From Devosia yakushimensis (GTDB lineage Bacteria; Pseudomonadota; Alphaproteobacteria; Rhizobiales; Devosiaceae): a stretch of 64,000 nucleotides of DNA. Where the stretch lies: positions 2,108,001 through 2,172,000 of the forward strand of contig NZ_BSNG01000001.1 of NCBI RefSeq assembly GCF_030159855.1, written 5' to 3'. The notes beneath the pieces are model-generated. The model saw nothing but the letters and a program-made list of their open reading frames with translations. It did no database searches and had not been told where the DNA came from. Below are positions 36,700-44,954 of this stretch, one piece after another. Positions within the stretch are counted from its first letter, which is position 1; each line of letters opens with the position of its first letter. Made by a program: the position numbers and the translations under genes.

Positions 36700-36732
36700 C
36701 TCGTTTACAACGAGACAACTGATATAAATCAG
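36700..36732 (+). promoter_or_regulatory. two dyads upstream of the arabinofuranosidase gene
   Basis: CTCGTT-TAC-AACGAG (36700-36714) and CTGAT-ATAA-ATCAG (36719-36732) lie 27-59 bp before the GH51 start. TATAAA (36723-36728) is a plausible -10 inside the second dyad. A regulator bound here would block the promoter. The architecture, but not the sequence, matches the dyad at 35657-35671. Confidence 0.45.
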
Positions 36733-36758
36733 AAAATCGGTATTGAAGGGAGGATAGC

Positions 36759-38270
36759 GTGAAGGCGTCCGTTATCGCGCATAAGGATTTTACGGTCTCG
36801 AAGATTGATGATCGTGTCTATGGGGCATTTCTGGAACATCTCGGCCGGGCGATCTATGAGGGCATTTATGAGCCCGACCACCCGACGGCCGACAAGGACG
36901 GCATGCGCGGGGATGTGGCCAAGCTGGTCAAAGACCTCAATGTACCGGTGGTTCGCTACCCCGGGGGCAACTTTGTTTCCGCCTATAATTGGGAAGACGG
37001 CATCGGGCCGCGCAAGGATCGCCCTACGCGGCTGGATCTGGCCTGGCACACTTCGGAAAGCAATGCCGTTGGCGTGCATGAATTTGCCGACTGGTGCGCC
37101 ACTGTCGGCACCGAGATGATGCTGGCGGTGAACCTGGGTTCGCGCGGCGTCGATGATGCGCGCAATTTCCTGGAATATGTGAACCATCCCGGCGGCTCCT
37201 ATTGGAGCGACCTGCGCATCAAGAACGGCCGCAAGGAGCCGTGGAACGTCAAAATGTGGTGTCTCGGCAACGAGATGGACGGCCCCTGGCAGGTCGGCCA
37301 CAAGGATGCCGAGGAATATGGCAAGCTGGCCGCCAATACGGCACGGGCCATGCGCATGTTCGACAAATCGCTGGAACTGATCGTGTGCGGCTCGTCCAAT
37401 TCGGACATGAAGAGCTATCCCGATTGGGAGCGCATCGTGCTCGAGCACACCTATGATCACGTCGATCATATCAGCCTGCACATGTACTTCGCCAATCGCG
37501 AGGACAACACCCCGAACTATCTCGGCCTCAGCCACAAGCTGGAGACCTATATCGACACGGTCGCCTCGACCATCAAGCAGGTAAAGGCCAAGAAGAAGTC
37601 CAAGAAGGACGTCTATATCTCCTTCGATGAATGGAATGTCTGGTACCATTCCAACAAGAAGGACCGGGAAATCCTGGACGGCAATGGCGGCTGGCCGCAT
37701 GCACCGGGTTTGCTGGAAGACATCTACAATTTCGAAGACGTGCTGATGGTCGGGCTGATCCTCAACACCTTCATCCGCCGCTCGGATGTGGTGAAGATCG
37801 CCTGCATCGCCCAGCTGGTGAACGTCATCGCCCCGATCATGACGGAAAAGGGCGGCCCGGCCTGGGCGCAGACGATCTATTACCCCTACTTCTTTGCCTC
37901 GGTATTCGGCCGTGGCACGGCGTTGCAGCTGGTGACCAACTCGCCGGGCTACGAAACGACCCATGCCAAGGACACCCCGTTTGTCGACATTTCGGGCGTG
38001 CATAACGAGGAAGAGGGCACGCTAAGCTTCTTCCTGGTCAACCGGCACACGAGCGAAAGCATCGAGACCGAAGTGAGCCTGCAGGGCTTTGGCAATGGCA
38101 CGATCATCGACCACCAGGTGATGACGCATCCGAACCTCAAGGCCGTCAACACGGCCAAGAAGCAGGATGAAGTGGCGCCGAAAAAGGGCGAAGGCGCCAA
38201 GATTGCCAATGGCACGCTGAGCGTGAAGCTGCCGCCCTATTCGTACCAGATGGTGCGGGTGAAGATCTGA
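36759..38270 (+). CDS. abfA: alpha-L-arabinofuranosidase, GH51
   Basis: 503 residues with a GTG start preceded by AGGGAGG; no signal peptide, so cytosolic. The TIM barrel carries the acid/base E172 in WCLGNEMDGPW and the nucleophile E291 in ISFDEWNVWY, both exactly as in GH51. RYPGGNFVSAYNWEDGIGP near residue 66 is the conserved GH51 block. A C-terminal beta-sandwich ends with LPPYSYQMVRVKI. It removes terminal arabinofuranose from arabinan, arabinoxylan or arabinogalactan oligosaccharides brought in by the downstream transporter. Length is normal for the family. Confidence 0.95.
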   Translation: MKASVIAHKDFTVSKIDDRVYGAFLEHLGRAIYEGIYEPDHPTADKDGMRGDVAKLVKDLNVPVVRYPGGNFVSAYNWEDGIGPRKDRPTRLDLAWHTSESNAVGVHEFADWCATVGTEMMLAVNLGSRGVDDARNFLEYVNHPGGSYWSDLRIKNGRKEPWNVKMWCLGNEMDGPWQVGHKDAEEYGKLAANTARAMRMFDKSLELIVCGSSNSDMKSYPDWERIVLEHTYDHVDHISLHMYFANREDNTPNYLGLSHKLETYIDTVASTIKQVKAKKKSKKDVYISFDEWNVWYHSNKKDREILDGNGGWPHAPGLLEDIYNFEDVLMVGLILNTFIRRSDVVKIACIAQLVNVIAPIMTEKGGPAWAQTIYYPYFFASVFGRGTALQLVTNSPGYETTHAKDTPFVDISGVHNEEEGTLSFFLVNRHTSESIETEVSLQGFGNGTIIDHQVMTHPNLKAVNTAKKQDEVAPKKGEGAKIANGTLSVKLPPYSYQMVRVKI

Positions 38271-38280
38271 GGGCTCCCCG

Positions 38281-38406
38281 ACGGAGGCGACCGCTTCGCG
38301 GAATGACCCGGTGGGGATAACTCTGCCGGGTCGCTCGCTTCTTTTGCCCTCGCGGCATCATTCGCATGTGGGGAGAAGAATGGATTCCCGCCTGCGCGGG
38401 AATGAC
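38281..38406. repeat. degenerate GTCATTCCCGC-family repeat
   Basis: A clear right arm, TGGATTCCCGCCTGCGCGGG followed by AATGAC (38381-38406), and a decayed left half with CGCTTCGCGGAATGACCC (about 38290-38310). It occupies the first part of the 450-bp gene-free stretch 38271-38720. Confidence 0.6.
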
Positions 38407-38481
38407 GTTGTGGAAAAGGCGGTTCCTTCCAGCACGTTACCTGGTTGATTGGAAACGCGTTCACCACCCCCGCTCGATCGG

Positions 38482-38498
38482 CTAACAGACTGTTAGCA
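38482..38498. promoter_or_regulatory. perfect 8-1-8 palindrome
   Basis: GCTAACAG-A-CTGTTAGC. It lies upstream of the terminator at 38533-38570 and the promoter at 38605-38632. It could be an operator or a small hairpin; its function is unknown. Confidence 0.5.
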
Positions 38499-38532
38499 TC
38501 TTCAGCGGGAAACAGCGCTTTTTGACAGCATC

Positions 38533-38570
38533 AAGGGGTGCATCGGCAACGATGCGCCCCTTTGTATTTT
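38533..38570 (+). terminator. Rho-independent terminator ahead of the oligosaccharide transporter
   Basis: Stem AAGGGGTGCATCG / CGATGCGCCCCTT with loop GCAA (11-13 bp, one G-U pair) is followed by TGTATTTTG. It would stop transcripts coming from the GH51 side, which makes the binding-protein gene an independent transcription unit. Confidence 0.75.
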
Positions 38571-38604
38571 GTATCATGGTTTTGGATTTACATCAGATAG
38601 TGCG

Positions 38605-38632
38605 TTGACAACGTCCGGGCGTTGGATAGCAT
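38605..38632 (+). promoter_or_regulatory. promoter of the oligosaccharide transporter operon
   Basis: A perfect -35 TTGACA (38605-38610), 16-bp spacer and -10 TAGCAT (38627-38632). Transcription would begin near 38639-38641, which is exactly where the first leader hairpin starts. Confidence 0.6.
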
Positions 38633-38640
38633 GCCCATCA

Positions 38641-38702
38641 AGCGCTGGAGGGCGCTGGTTTGAAATGCTGGAGGCATTTTGGCCGACGCGCTGGAGGGCG
38701 CG
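38641..38702 (+). promoter_or_regulatory. leader RNA with three consecutive GGAG-loop hairpins
   Basis: Three stem-loops in 62 nt: AGCGC-TGGAGG-GCGCT (38641-38656), AAATGC-TGGAG-GCATTT (38663-38679) and CGCGC-TGGAGG-GCGCG (38687-38702). The stems differ in sequence, but all are perfect and all present the same TGGAG(G) loop. The gene's own Shine-Dalgarno (AGGGAGGA, 38708-38715) follows. GGA in hairpin loops is the recognition element of CsrA/RsmA. Exposed GGAGG could also pair with CCUCC-loop small RNAs or act as ribosome standby sites. Structure is seen; function is inferred. Confidence 0.65.
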
Positions 38703-38720
38703 CCACTAGGGAGGAAAGAA

Positions 38721-40643
38721 ATGGATAGACGTCACTTTATGATGGGCACGGCCGTCGGCGCATTGCTGCTGGCGAGCAAAGGCCTGGCCTTCGGGCAGGA
38801 GGCTGCCGAGGGCACTGCCCCGGACCTCAATAATTTTCCGCGCAATGAAACGGTGATCGTACACAATCCGGAAGGGGTGATCCGTAACCCCGGCTGGTTC
38901 AACCTGTGGGTCAGCGGCGGCGGCGGCTGGTCGAACGGGCTGCAGCAGCTGGCCATGGACACGTTCTGGTATATCGACCCGGATGCGGGCGTGCCCGAGG
39001 TGAGCGAAAACGCCATCTACAATTCGCTGGCGGACGGCCCCTGGCAGTATAATGCCGACTTTACGGAAATGACGGTCAAGCTGCGCCAGGGCATCCTGTG
39101 GAGCGACGGCGTCGAATTCACCGCCGATGACGTGATCTTCACGGTAGAGAAACAGGCGGCAACGCCCGGCACCCAATGGAACGGCTCGTTCTCGACGCAG
39201 GTTGCCGAGGTTTCGGCGCCCGACAAATATACCGTCGTCTTCAAGCTCAAGGCGCCCAATTCGCGGTTCCACGCCGTCTTCTCGGTGCGCTGGAACGCCG
39301 CCTGGATCATGCCCAAGCATATCCTGGAAAATGTCGAAGACATCCTGACCCACGATTACAACCCGCCAGTCAGCCTGGGCGCCTACAAGCTGCATTCGTT
39401 CGATCCGAACGGCACCTGGTATATCTGGGAAAAGCGCGCCGACTGGGACAAGACCACGATCGCGCTGGTGGGCGAGCCCAAGCCGAAATATGTGATCTAC
39501 CGGAACAATATTTCGACGGACAATCGCCTGATCGAGATGCGCAACGGCAATCTCGACATGATCCACGATCTGTCGCCGGAAGGCACGTTCTCGATCGTGC
39601 AGCAGGACAATACCACGCAGGGCTGGTTCCCGGGCTTCCCCTATGCCCATCCCGATCCGACGCTGCCCATGGCCATGTTCAACCTGCAAAAGGAAATGTT
39701 CCAGGACAAGCGGGTGCGCTGGGCCCTGGCGCTGATGCTCGATGCGCGGGCCATGTCGATGGCCAGCTATCGTGGCGCGGCCACGCTTTCGGCCATCTCG
39801 ATCCCGCCGACCGGCACCCATCCGCGCGACTATCATGCGCCGCTGCAGGACTATCTCGTCAATTTCGAGGTGGACACCGGCACGCGCAAGATCAAGCCCT
39901 ATGACCCAACCATCGGCAAGCAGATCGCCGACATGGTGCGCCCGCAATTCGGGGAAGCCGTGCCGACCGACGACGCAGCCATCAACAATGCCTTTGGCTA
40001 TGGCTGGTGGAAGCAGGACGCTGCGGCAGCCGAAGAATTGCTGACCGCGGCCGGTTTTGTGAAAAATGGCAACCAGTGGATGCAGCCGAACGGGCAGCCA
40101 TTCGCGTTCAGCGTGCTGGCCCCGCAGGAAGGCGTGATCAACCGGCTCGCCGTGATCATCGCCCAGACCTGGTCGCAATTCGGCGTGCAGGCCAGCGTCG
40201 ACATGGCCATGGACCGCAACGACCGCAACAATATCGGCGACTTCGACGTCAATATCGGCTGGGCCGTGGAAACCTGGGGCGGTCACCCCGATCTCAGCTT
40301 CTTCCTCGATAGCTACCATTCCGAATATGTGGCGGCCCCCGGCGCGGTTCAGCCGGCCCGCAACTGGATGCGCTGGAAAGATCCGCGGCTCGACGAAATC
40401 ATCGAGAAAATCCGCGGCATCGACTTCAACGATCCCAAGGGCATCGAATATGGCCATGACTTCGTGAAGCTGCATCTCGAAGAGATGCCGAATATCCCGA
40501 TCATGTCCTACAACGTGTTCTCGATCCAATCGAACCGCCATTGGACCGGCTGGCCGAATGCCGAGAAGAACTATGCCAACCCGGTGACCAATTGGTCGAA
40601 CGGGAAATACATCTTCACCCAGATCACGCCTGCGGGCGCGTAA
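38721..40643 (+). CDS. Dpp/Opp-type periplasmic oligosaccharide-binding protein (family 5), Tat-exported
   Basis: 640 residues from ATG 38721 (AGGGAGGA upstream; an in-frame ATG at 38679 lies within a hairpin). The twin-arginine signal is MDRRHFMMGTAVGALLLASK. The mature SBP_bac_5 domain includes YNADFTEMTVKLRQGILWSDG, FTADDVIFTVEK and a C-terminal EMPNIPIMSYNVF. This family binds peptides but also oligosaccharides. Placed between GH51 and GH43-like genes, it is best read as an arabino- or xylo-oligosaccharide binder. Confidence 0.85.
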   Translation: MDRRHFMMGTAVGALLLASKGLAFGQEAAEGTAPDLNNFPRNETVIVHNPEGVIRNPGWFNLWVSGGGGWSNGLQQLAMDTFWYIDPDAGVPEVSENAIYNSLADGPWQYNADFTEMTVKLRQGILWSDGVEFTADDVIFTVEKQAATPGTQWNGSFSTQVAEVSAPDKYTVVFKLKAPNSRFHAVFSVRWNAAWIMPKHILENVEDILTHDYNPPVSLGAYKLHSFDPNGTWYIWEKRADWDKTTIALVGEPKPKYVIYRNNISTDNRLIEMRNGNLDMIHDLSPEGTFSIVQQDNTTQGWFPGFPYAHPDPTLPMAMFNLQKEMFQDKRVRWALALMLDARAMSMASYRGAATLSAISIPPTGTHPRDYHAPLQDYLVNFEVDTGTRKIKPYDPTIGKQIADMVRPQFGEAVPTDDAAINNAFGYGWWKQDAAAAEELLTAAGFVKNGNQWMQPNGQPFAFSVLAPQEGVINRLAVIIAQTWSQFGVQASVDMAMDRNDRNNIGDFDVNIGWAVETWGGHPDLSFFLDSYHSEYVAAPGAVQPARNWMRWKDPRLDEIIEKIRGIDFNDPKGIEYGHDFVKLHLEEMPNIPIMSYNVFSIQSNRHWTGWPNAEKNYANPVTNWSNGKYIFTQITPAGA

Positions 40644-40649
40644 GAGCCT

Positions 40650-40686
40650 CCCCAGTGGCTCGGCCCACGGGCCGGGCCGCATGGGG
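40650..40686 (+). promoter_or_regulatory. intercistronic hairpin after the binding-protein gene
   Basis: CCCC, then GGC-T-CGGCCC, loop AC, GGGCCG-G-GCC, then GGGG: a stem of about 10 bp with one G-U pair plus an outer closing helix, starting 6 nt after the stop codon. Third such hairpin at a binding-protein/permease junction in the window. Confidence 0.55.
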
Positions 40687-40728
40687 AATAATGTGGAAGC
40701 TGCGATGCTTTTCACGAACACCGAACGG

Positions 40729-40871
40729 CACCTCCTCCTTGATGGGGGAGGCTGGGTGGGGGCGGAGCAACATGCACCGCTTTGCGGCAGCACACCCCCA
40801 CCCTGCTCGATCACGGACTTAGCGAAGGGCTAAGTCCTATCTCGCTTCCCTCCCCACAAGGGCGAGGGTGA
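40729..40871. repeat. CTCCC repeat with embedded hairpin
   Basis: A CTCC-rich palindrome (CCTCCTCCTTGATGGGGGAG) is followed by CACCCTGCTCGAT and an embedded hairpin GGACTTAGC-gaagg-GCTAAGTCC (40815-40837). CTCCCCACAAGGGCGAGGG closes it. The scaffold and the hairpin recur, with changes, at 48410-48570. It fills the gap before the first permease gene. Confidence 0.7.
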
Positions 40872-40924
40872 CCCGGCGAACGGGCAAGAGACGGGCCGCT
40901 CCAGAGGTCGGTGAAGGAGTTTAT

Positions 40925-41929
40925 ATGCACGGTTATCTCTGGTTTGTCGGAAAACGCGCGCTGCAATTGCTGGCGGTGGTGTTTTTCGGCGTTTCTGCGA
41001 CGTTTTTCGTTACCCATCTGTCGCCGATCAGCCCGGTCGACTCTGCGCTGATGCGCATGACGTCGCGGGCCAATTTCGCGCCCGAAGCCATTGTGGCAAT
41101 GCGCGAGGCGCTGACCGAACTCTACGGCGCCAACGAGCCCCTGCTCAGCCAATATATCAATTTCTGGCTGCGGCTGTTCCGGGGAGATCTGGGTCCTTCC
41201 ATGCTGGCCTTTCCAACCCCGGCCATGGACCTGGTGATGCGGGCCATGCCCTGGACCGTGGCGCTGCTGGCACTGGCGACGCTCATCACCTTCACAATCG
41301 GCAATATTCTGGGGGGCCTGGCGGGCTATTACCAGAACAGCAAATTCCTCAAGGCCTTCGGCATCGTGGCGGTGGGTATCCAGCCCATTCCCTATTATGT
41401 GGTCGCCTTCGTCATGCTGATCATTTTCGGCTTTCTCTGGCCGGTACTGCCCATTTCGGGCGGCTTTGCGATGAATGTGACGCAGGGCTGGAACTGGCCC
41501 TTTATCGGCTCGGTGCTGCACCATGCCACCCTGCCCGCGCTGTCGCTGGTGCTGGTCGGGTTCGGTGGCTGGTTCCTGAGCATGCGGGCGCTGGTGTCCA
41601 ATGTGGTCACCGAGGATTACGTGACCTATGCCGAGCTGGCAGGCGTGAAGCGCTCGACCATTGTCAGCGGCTATGTGATGCGCAATGCGCTGGTGCCACA
41701 GCTGACGGCGCTGGCCATGACCCTGGGCGGGGTGTTTTCGGGCACGGTGATCACCGAGCAGGTGTTCAACTATCCGGGCCTGGGGTCGCTGCTGATCGAT
41801 GCGGTCAATGCCGGCGACTATTCGCTGGTGCTGGCGGTTTCGACCGTATCGGTGACGGCCGTGGCCATCGCCATCTTCATCGTCGATCTGCTCTATCCCC
41901 TTCTCGATCCGCGCGTGCGGGCGGAGTAA
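40925..41929 (+). CDS. Dpp/Opp-type transporter permease (DppB-like)
   Basis: 334 residues from ATG 40925 (AAGGAG upstream). An upstream in-frame start at 40868 is inside the repeat and is rejected. The N-terminal span is ALQLLAVVFFGVSATFFVTH. YAELAGVKRSTIVSGYVMRN is the EAA-type coupling loop, and FNYPGLGSLLIDAV is a DppB hallmark. Inner membrane, six spans. Partner of 41935-42792. Confidence 0.9.
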   Translation: MHGYLWFVGKRALQLLAVVFFGVSATFFVTHLSPISPVDSALMRMTSRANFAPEAIVAMREALTELYGANEPLLSQYINFWLRLFRGDLGPSMLAFPTPAMDLVMRAMPWTVALLALATLITFTIGNILGGLAGYYQNSKFLKAFGIVAVGIQPIPYYVVAFVMLIIFGFLWPVLPISGGFAMNVTQGWNWPFIGSVLHHATLPALSLVLVGFGGWFLSMRALVSNVVTEDYVTYAELAGVKRSTIVSGYVMRNALVPQLTALAMTLGGVFSGTVITEQVFNYPGLGSLLIDAVNAGDYSLVLAVSTVSVTAVAIAIFIVDLLYPLLDPRVRAE

Positions 41930-41934
41930 CAGCC

Positions 41935-42792
41935 ATGCTCGCAATCTTTCGAGACCTGATCCGCTACAATATCGAATTCGCCATCGGGGTGATCCTGGTG
42001 GGCGTGGTGGTGATCTTCGCCCTGTTGAGCCTGGTCTCACCGGTGGACACCTCGCTCATCTATGTGACCATGCCGGACCAGCCGCCTTCGGCACAATATT
42101 GGTTTGGCACCAATTCGCGCGGGCAGGACCTGTTCTGGCAATTGAGCGCGGCCTTCCGCAACAGCATCATGTTCGGCATTACCGTGGCGGTGCTGAGCCG
42201 CATCATCTCCATCACGGTGGGGCTGGCCTCGGGCTATGTCGGAGGCTGGGTCGACCGGGTACTGATGTTCATCAACGACATCTTCGTGGCGGTGCCGATC
42301 TTTCCGGTGCTGGTGCTGTTCTATTTCGTGCTGCGCAACAATATGGACAGCTTCACCCTGGCGCTGATCATGGCGTGTTTCGGCTGGCCCTATGATGCGC
42401 GGCTGATCCGCTCGGTGGCGCTGGGGCTCAAGCACCGCGAATTCACCCGGCATGCGATTTTCGCGGGGATGAGCACGCGCAAGGTGCTGCTGGAAGAGCA
42501 CCTGCCCTATGTGATGCCGATCGTGTTCTCGACCTTCATGGCCAATATGCTGTGGTCGATCGGGCTGGAAGTGACGCTGGCGGTGCTCGGCTTCACCAAT
42601 ATCAACAACCCCACCGTGGGCACGGTGCTGTACTGGGCCAATAATCACTCGGCCATGGTGGTGGGCGTGTGGTGGTGGATCGTGATCCCGGTCATCCTGA
42701 TCGTGATGACCTTCCTCGGGCTGTTCCTGCTGGCGGTGAGCATGAACGAATATATCGACCCGCGCAGCCGGTTGCGGAGGATGGGGGCATGA
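41935..42792 (+). CDS. Dpp/Opp-type transporter permease (DppC-like)
   Basis: 285 residues, inner membrane. The DppC pattern is FGTNSRGQDLFWQLSAAFRN near residue 55, followed by GLASGYVGGWVDRVLMFIND. The coupling loop is TRHAIFAGMSTRKVLLEEHL, and FTNINNPTVGTVLYWANNHS lies near the C-terminus. It begins 5 nt after its partner gene. Followed by a repeat, then the ATPase genes. Confidence 0.9.
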   Translation: MLAIFRDLIRYNIEFAIGVILVGVVVIFALLSLVSPVDTSLIYVTMPDQPPSAQYWFGTNSRGQDLFWQLSAAFRNSIMFGITVAVLSRIISITVGLASGYVGGWVDRVLMFINDIFVAVPIFPVLVLFYFVLRNNMDSFTLALIMACFGWPYDARLIRSVALGLKHREFTRHAIFAGMSTRKVLLEEHLPYVMPIVFSTFMANMLWSIGLEVTLAVLGFTNINNPTVGTVLYWANNHSAMVVGVWWWIVIPVILIVMTFLGLFLLAVSMNEYIDPRSRLRRMGA

Positions 42793-42805
42793 GGGGGGTG
42801 TTGCA

Positions 42806-42931
42806 GTCGTCTCCCGCCCCCCTGCGGGGAGGGATCGAGGGTGGGGGTGCACTGCGCTCCCGGCCCCACCCCACCCCCTGCTTTTTCGCTTGCAGCGAAA
42901 AAGCTGACCTCCCCATCAAGGGGAGGGAAAA
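42806..42931. repeat. CTCCC repeat with embedded hairpin
   Basis: CCTGCGGGGAGGGATCGAGG and CTCCCCATCAAGGGGAGGG flank an embedded perfect hairpin GCTTTTTCGCT-tgc-AGCGAAAAAGC (42880-42904). It lies inside the transport operon, between permease and ATPase genes, so it is probably transcribed. Confidence 0.7.
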
Positions 42932-42958
42932 GTCCGGCGCCCGTGGAGAGTTCAGCGC

Positions 42959-43987
42959 ATGACCCAAGACATCCTGACTGTCGAGGGCCTCAAGGCCTAT
43001 TACCGGATGAATTATTTCGGCGTGCAGCGCGAAGTGCGGGCCGTCGATGACATTACGATGAGCATCAAGAAAAACGAGGTCTATGGCATTGCGGGCGAAA
43101 GCTCGTCGGGCAAGACCAGCTTTATCAAGGTGCTCGCCGCCGCGATGCGGCCGCCCTTCGAGGTGGTGGCCGGAACGGTGAAATATGACTTCAAGGGGCA
43201 TCAGATCGATGTTGCTTCGGCCAGCGACAAGCAGATCGAGGCGGTGCGCTGGAAGCATCTGAGCTACATCATGCAGGGCTCGATGAGCGTGCTGAACCCA
43301 GTGCGCCGGATCGGCAAGACATTCGAGGATTTTGCCGCGCGGCCGCTGGGGCTATCGGGCGACGCGTTCAAGCAGCGGGTGATCGGGCATCTGGACCGGC
43401 TGAAGCTGTCGCCGGATGTGCTCAGGGCCTATCCGCATGAGCTGAGTGGCGGCATGCGGCAGCGCGTGACCATTGGGCTGGCGACGGTGTGCCACCCCGA
43501 ATTCATCATTGCGGACGAGCCGACTACGGCGCTGGACGTGGTGGTGCAGAAGGAAGTGCTCAGCCTGATCCGCGACATTCAAAAGGAAATGGGCGCCTCG
43601 GTGGTGTTCGTGACTCACGATATGAGCGTGCATGCCAATGTGGCCGATCGGGTGGGCATTATCTATGCCGGGCGGCTGGTGGAGGAAGGGCCGACGCGCG
43701 AAATGTTCTTCGCGCCCAAGCATCCCTATACGGCCCATCTGGTGGCGAGCCTGCCGCGCATTGGCGATACGGCGCAGCGGCCGGCACTGGAAGGGCGGCC
43801 GCCGAGCCTGGCCGCGCCGCCGAGCGGCTGCCGGTTTCATCCGCGGTGTCCCTTGGCGATAGACAAATGCAAGAGTGAGGTGCCGCCGATGGAAACGGTG
43901 GGCAAGGATCATCGCACGGCCTGCTGGCGGTGGAAGGATGTGGAGCCGCTGGTGGCGCCCCATGCCAACCATAAGGTGACGGCATGA
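42959..43987 (+). CDS. Dpp/Opp-type transporter ATPase (DppD-like)
   Basis: 342 residues. Walker A is GESSSGKTS (Ser in place of the usual Gly at the third variable site), the signature is LSGGMRQRVTIGLAT, and Walker B is FIIADEPTTALDV with VVFVTHDMSVHANVAD. The C-terminal oligopeptide-family tail with cysteines, GCRFHPRCPLAIDKC, is present. Its stop overlaps the next ATPase gene start (ATGA). It energises 40925-42792 together with the next gene product. Confidence 0.9.
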   Translation: MTQDILTVEGLKAYYRMNYFGVQREVRAVDDITMSIKKNEVYGIAGESSSGKTSFIKVLAAAMRPPFEVVAGTVKYDFKGHQIDVASASDKQIEAVRWKHLSYIMQGSMSVLNPVRRIGKTFEDFAARPLGLSGDAFKQRVIGHLDRLKLSPDVLRAYPHELSGGMRQRVTIGLATVCHPEFIIADEPTTALDVVVQKEVLSLIRDIQKEMGASVVFVTHDMSVHANVADRVGIIYAGRLVEEGPTREMFFAPKHPYTAHLVASLPRIGDTAQRPALEGRPPSLAAPPSGCRFHPRCPLAIDKCKSEVPPMETVGKDHRTACWRWKDVEPLVAPHANHKVTA

Positions 43988-44904
43988 GTACGCTGCTGGA
44001 TATCAATGGAGTCTCCAAGCAATTCACCATGGGCGGGCTGTTGTCGCGCAAGGTGGTCAATGCCGTGGAGAGCGCGAGCTTTGCGCTGAGCGTGGAAAAG
44101 CCCGAGATTTTCACCATTATCGGGGAGAGCGGGTCGGGCAAGACGACGCTGGCACGGATGATCCTGGGGCTGGAATTGCCGAGTACCGGCACGATCAGCT
44201 TCCGTGGCAAGACGGTGAGCTCCAGAGTGAGCAAGGCCGAGCGGCTGGATTTCATGGCCAATGTGCAGCCGGTGTTCCAGAACCCGTTCGAGGCGTTCAA
44301 TCCGCTCAAGCGGATCGATCGGTATCTGGAATCCACGGCAAGGCGGTTTTTGAAGCTGCGGGATCGCGCGGAGCTGGACCGGGCGATGGACGGGGCGCTG
44401 CAGAAGGTGGGGCTGAGCCTGGCCGAGGTGAAGGGGCGCTATCCGCATGAAATGAGCGGCGGGCAGCTGCAGCGCGCGGCTATTGCGCGGGCGCTGATCC
44501 CCAATCCGCCGCTGCTGATTGCGGACGAGCCGGTATCGATGGTGGATGCGAGCTTGCGCATGAGCATCGTCAATCTGCTCAAGAGCCTGCGGGATGACCT
44601 CAAGGTCTCGGTGATCTACATCACCCACGACCTGGCGACGGCCTATTACATTTCCAACCGCATCATCATCATGCAGCGCGGGCGGATCGTGGAAATGGGC
44701 GATGCGCGCACGGTTTTAGATAACCCGGAGCATCCCTATTCGCGCCTGCTCAAAGCCAGTGTGTTGAGCACGGAGGATGCTGGGGATGGGAAGCTCGCGA
44801 CGGATCGCGAGATGCTGAATCGTGCCAATGGCTTGGTGGGGGTTGCGGGTAGATTGGTTGATCGGCCGGATGGGCGGTCGGTAAGGGTTTATGAGGGGGT
44901 GTAG
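43984..44904 (+). CDS. Dpp/Opp-type transporter ATPase (DppF-like)
   Basis: 306 residues. Walker A is GESGSGKTTLARM, the Q-loop region is QPVFQNPFEAFNPLKRIDRY, and the signature is MSGGQLQRAAIARAL (Met replaces the usual Leu). Walker B is LLIADEPVSMVDA, with Ser-Met-Val where most have Thr-Ser-Ala-Leu, and VIYITHDLATAYYIS follows. The C-terminal cysteine motif of the oligopeptide family is absent. It overlaps its partner gene by 4 nt. Confidence 0.88.
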   Translation: MSTLLDINGVSKQFTMGGLLSRKVVNAVESASFALSVEKPEIFTIIGESGSGKTTLARMILGLELPSTGTISFRGKTVSSRVSKAERLDFMANVQPVFQNPFEAFNPLKRIDRYLESTARRFLKLRDRAELDRAMDGALQKVGLSLAEVKGRYPHEMSGGQLQRAAIARALIPNPPLLIADEPVSMVDASLRMSIVNLLKSLRDDLKVSVIYITHDLATAYYISNRIIIMQRGRIVEMGDARTVLDNPEHPYSRLLKASVLSTEDAGDGKLATDREMLNRANGLVGVAGRLVDRPDGRSVRVYEGV

Positions 44905-44954
44905 GGCACGCCCCTGCTAAGGGCGCAGCTGGTTGGTGGGTGAGGGTCGGAAAT

